NCBI RefSeq assembly: GCF_000144405.1
Contig: NC_014371.1
Coordinates: 248,001-312,000 of the forward strand
DNA: 64,000 bases
Source: Prevotella melaninogenica ATCC 25845
Lineage (GTDB): Bacteria; Bacteroidota; Bacteroidia; Bacteroidales; Bacteroidaceae
Direction: 5' to 3'
Positions 62,028 to 64,000 of the stretch are shown in pieces (positions within the stretch are counted from its first letter, which is position 1; each line of letters opens with the position of its first letter). Below the pieces are notes generated by a model. That model was not told the DNA's origin, did no database searches, and saw nothing but the letters and a program-made list of their open reading frames with translations. The position numbers were made by a program, and so were the translations under genes.

Positions 62028-62903
62028 ATGGAGAAGAAATATTTTGCCCCTTCAGAACTGATTATAAATGAGGATGGAAGTATCTTCCACTTGCACTTGA
62101 AGCCAGAGAATCTTGCAGATAAAGTTATTCTTGTTGGTGACCCTGGTCGCGTGGCACTCGTTGCTTCACACTTTGAGAATAAAGAATGTGAGGTTGCTAA
62201 TCGTGAGTTCTGTGCTATCACAGGTACTTTCAAGGGAAAGAGAATTACGGTTTTGAGTACAGGTATTGGCTGTGACAATATTGATATCGTTTTAAACGAA
62301 TTAGATGCGCTTGCTAATATTGATTTTAAGACACGTACAGAGAATGAGCAGTTGCGTCAGTTGACACTCGTACGAATCGGTACTTGTGGAGGATTGCAGC
62401 CTTACACTCCTGTTGGTACTTACATTGCATCTGCCAAGAGTATTGGTTTCGATGGCTTGTTAAACTTCTATGCAGGTCGTAATCAGGCTTCTGACCTTGA
62501 GTTTGAAGCGGAATTCAAGAAGCAGGTTGAATGGGATTCGCAGTTGGGTAATCCTTATGTAGCTTGTGCTGACAAGGAATTACTTGACACTATCGCTGCA
62601 GATGATATGGTACGTGGTGTTACGATTGCTTGTGGAGGATTCTTCGGACCACAGGGACGTGAGCTTCGTTTGCCATTGCAGGACCCTAAATTGAATGAGA
62701 AGATAGAAAACTTCTCTTATAATGGTATGCAGATAACCAACTTCGAGATGGAGTCTTCGGCGCTTGCTGGTCTTGCAACGCTTATGGGGCATAAGGCTGT
62801 AACGGTTTGTATGGTTATTGCCAACCGCCTTGCAAAAGAAGCAAATGCAAGCTATAAGAATACTATCGACGGCTTGATTGAGAAGGTGTTGGAGAGAATA
62901 TAG
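62028..62903 (+). CDS. Nucleoside phosphorylase, uridine-phosphorylase type
   Basis: Phosphorolytic enzyme that releases base and ribose-1-phosphate from nucleosides. VILVGDPGRVALVASHF is the N-terminal phosphate-binding block, LVRIGTCGGLQPYTPVGTYI the core, and NFEMESSALAGLATLMGHKAVTVCMVIANR the purine/uridine phosphorylase signature with MES. The length (291) is slightly above E. coli Udp. The ExoIII-like and mnmE genes follow with gaps of 8 and 10 bp, forming an operon. Confidence 0.9.
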   Translation: MEKKYFAPSELIINEDGSIFHLHLKPENLADKVILVGDPGRVALVASHFENKECEVANREFCAITGTFKGKRITVLSTGIGCDNIDIVLNELDALANIDFKTRTENEQLRQLTLVRIGTCGGLQPYTPVGTYIASAKSIGFDGLLNFYAGRNQASDLEFEAEFKKQVEWDSQLGNPYVACADKELLDTIAADDMVRGVTIACGGFFGPQGRELRLPLQDPKLNEKIENFSYNGMQITNFEMESSALAGLATLMGHKAVTVCMVIANRLAKEANASYKNTIDGLIEKVLERI

Positions 62904-62911
62904 GACCCTTC

Positions 62912-63673
62912 ATGAGGATAATTTCTTGGAATACTTTTGGTATTAGGACAGCTTTGCCAAATCTCCAGCAGATGTTGGAAAGCTGTACTCCTGATATAGT
63001 ATGTCTACAAGAAACCAAAGTAAGAACGCTATATGCCAATTTTGACTTTAAAGGCTATCGACAGTATTGGAATGAGTCAACAGACTTTGCACATTTAGGT
63101 ACTGCTCTTCTGTCAAAATCAAGTTCTCTCATAGCTGTTACATATGATAACTTTAATGTATATTACGACAAAGGGAATGTCATTGTTACAGAGTTAAAAG
63201 AGATTTATGTTGTATGTGTTTATGTTCCTTATGCAGGGGCAACAGCAACAACAAGAGATAATAGACACCATTGGTATAAATGTTTTCAAAGTCTTATTCA
63301 CCAATTACAGCAAAATAAGCCATGTGTTATATGTGGTGATTTCAATGTTGTGCAGCAAGATATAGATGCTTGGGATAAGGCTGTTATAAACACTTCTTTA
63401 GCTTGTTTTAGTAAAGAAGAACGTGCAGAGATTGGAAGGTTTGTTCAAGAAGAACAGTTGATTGATGTCTATCGTTACCTATATCCAAGCACTAAAAGTG
63501 AGGGATTTACTTATTTCCCGTTCGGGTCTGACTATAGAAAGAATAAGAAAGGGTATAGAATAGACTTGTTTCTCATTAGCAAACAATTAATCAGTAAGGT
63601 TGTTGACTGCTATCCATTACAGGATGTGGAAGGCTCATGTAATGTCCCTCTCTTACTCGATATAGATATATAA
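62912..63673 (+). CDS. ExoIII-like endonuclease-family protein lacking catalytic His
   Basis: Member of the exonuclease III / AP endonuclease family, which normally cuts DNA at abasic sites. N7 (SWNTFG), E34 (LQETK), GDFNV and GYRID are all present. The C-terminal catalytic motif, SDH-x-P in active enzymes, reads S242-C-N-V-P246 here, so both the Asp and the general-base His are lost. Cys and Asn stand in their place. The protein is otherwise full length (253). It may be inactive, act on another phosphoester, or bind nucleic acid only. Second gene of the operon. Confidence 0.85.
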   Translation: MRIISWNTFGIRTALPNLQQMLESCTPDIVCLQETKVRTLYANFDFKGYRQYWNESTDFAHLGTALLSKSSSLIAVTYDNFNVYYDKGNVIVTELKEIYVVCVYVPYAGATATTRDNRHHWYKCFQSLIHQLQQNKPCVICGDFNVVQQDIDAWDKAVINTSLACFSKEERAEIGRFVQEEQLIDVYRYLYPSTKSEGFTYFPFGSDYRKNKKGYRIDLFLISKQLISKVVDCYPLQDVEGSCNVPLLLDIDI

Positions 63674-63683
63674 CAATAGTAAA

Positions 63684-64000
63684 ATGAATTCAAAGGGTAT
63701 ATTTTTATCAGCATCTGATACAGTGTGTAGTCTTGCTACTCAGCCTGGTGGAGCTATAGGTGTCATCCGTGTGAGTGGTGAGAAGGCGATAGAAGTGACG
63801 GACAAAGTCTTTCATGGTGTTCGTGGAAAGCATTTAACAGATGCGAAAGGGAATACCTTGCATTATGGTGAAATCCTTGACAAGGAGGGAAAAACCATTG
63901 ATGATGTTCTGGTTAGTGTCTTCCGTGCTCCTCATAGCTATACGGGTGAGAATAGTACTGAGATATCTTGTCATGGTTCTGCTTATATTCTTAATCAGGT
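63684..64000 (+). CDS. mnmE: MnmE (TrmE) tRNA-modification GTPase, 5' part only
   Basis: The first 105 codons run off the window edge. The N-terminal domain is clear: DTVCSLATQPGGAIGVIRVSG followed by YTGENSTEISCHGS, the folate-binding region of MnmE. The enzyme works with MnmG to modify U34 of several tRNAs. The start is the ATG at 63684, 10 bp past the previous stop. The GTPase domain lies beyond the window. Confidence 0.95.
   Translation, partial: MNSKGIFLSASDTVCSLATQPGGAIGVIRVSGEKAIEVTDKVFHGVRGKHLTDAKGNTLHYGEILDKEGKTIDDVLVSVFRAPHSYTGENSTEISCHGSAYILNQ

Noticed and set aside
62912..63673. Pseudogene call for the ExoIII-like gene
   Set aside because: The frame is full length, in an operon with tight spacing and with most motifs intact, so a changed function is as likely as decay.

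Overview
The window looks like a chromosomal segment of an oral-type Prevotella (Bacteroidales). The evidence is the AT-rich sequence, promoters of the Bacteroidota type (TTTG, 19-20 bp, TAnnTTTG), and a run of Bacteroidota-specific families: DUF4296, DUF3256, DUF4421, DUF1460, DKNYY, GH92, an Oar-like TonB-dependent receptor, a C69 dipeptidase, an MsrB-MsrA fusion and a Bacteroidota-type OPT transporter. I saw no rRNA, tRNA, CRISPR array, prophage or conjugative element. The only mobile element is an IS4-family insertion sequence cut by the left edge.

Layout. 1-1.2 kb: IS4-type transposase. 1.6-11 kb: a leftward block ileS, cysteine-free DksA-like gene, lspA, DUF4296 lipoprotein, small conserved ORF, M23 peptidase, C69 dipeptidase. 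11.9-14 kb: Fur/PerR regulator, flavin reductase and a small lipoprotein in a repeat-rich region. 14.4-18 kb: a phosphate-scavenging set (histidine acid phosphatase, OprO/P-like porin, class A acid phosphatase). 18-28.7 kb: a very large propeller/coiled-coil sensor-like protein, RclC/DUF417 and PepSY membrane proteins, an exported protein, a GH92 mannosidase and a lipoprotein. 29-30.7 kb: BlaI/M56 regulatory pair. 31.2-32.5 kb: a candidate small RNA, carbonic anhydrase and a DKNYY protein. 32.8-38.6 kb: ABC-F, EngB, an oxidoreductase, DUF4421 and DUF1460 proteins. 38.9-44.2 kb: MsrBA, TrxB, two deoxynucleoside kinases and a PafA-type phosphatase. 44.3-52.5 kb: response regulator, OPT transporter, TrmO, a mini-metallopeptidase/zinc-ribbon pair, DUF3256, nucleoside transporter, bifunctional nuclease and RsmE. 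52.9-60.4 kb: Oar-like receptor, cupin and a sialic-acid set (mutarotase-type NanM, NanT, NanA). 60.5-64 kb: asparaginase, nucleoside phosphorylase, an ExoIII-like protein lacking the catalytic His, and the start of mnmE.

The genes are mostly ordinary; the most unusual material is between them. Six intergenic arrays (family B) each hold exactly three 22-bp units with a GCAC-N4-GTGC-type dyad. Three further arrays (family A) hold four or five units of another sequence with the same strict 22-bp phase. A third family has an 8-bp period and includes or abuts the stop codons of three neighbouring genes in the sense orientation. Other points of interest are an IleS with a GIHH motif in place of HIGH, a promoter-to-terminator orphan transcription unit near 31.3 kb, and a BlaI-type promoter with a dyad at the -7 box. 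All calls come from reading the sequence; no database search was run.
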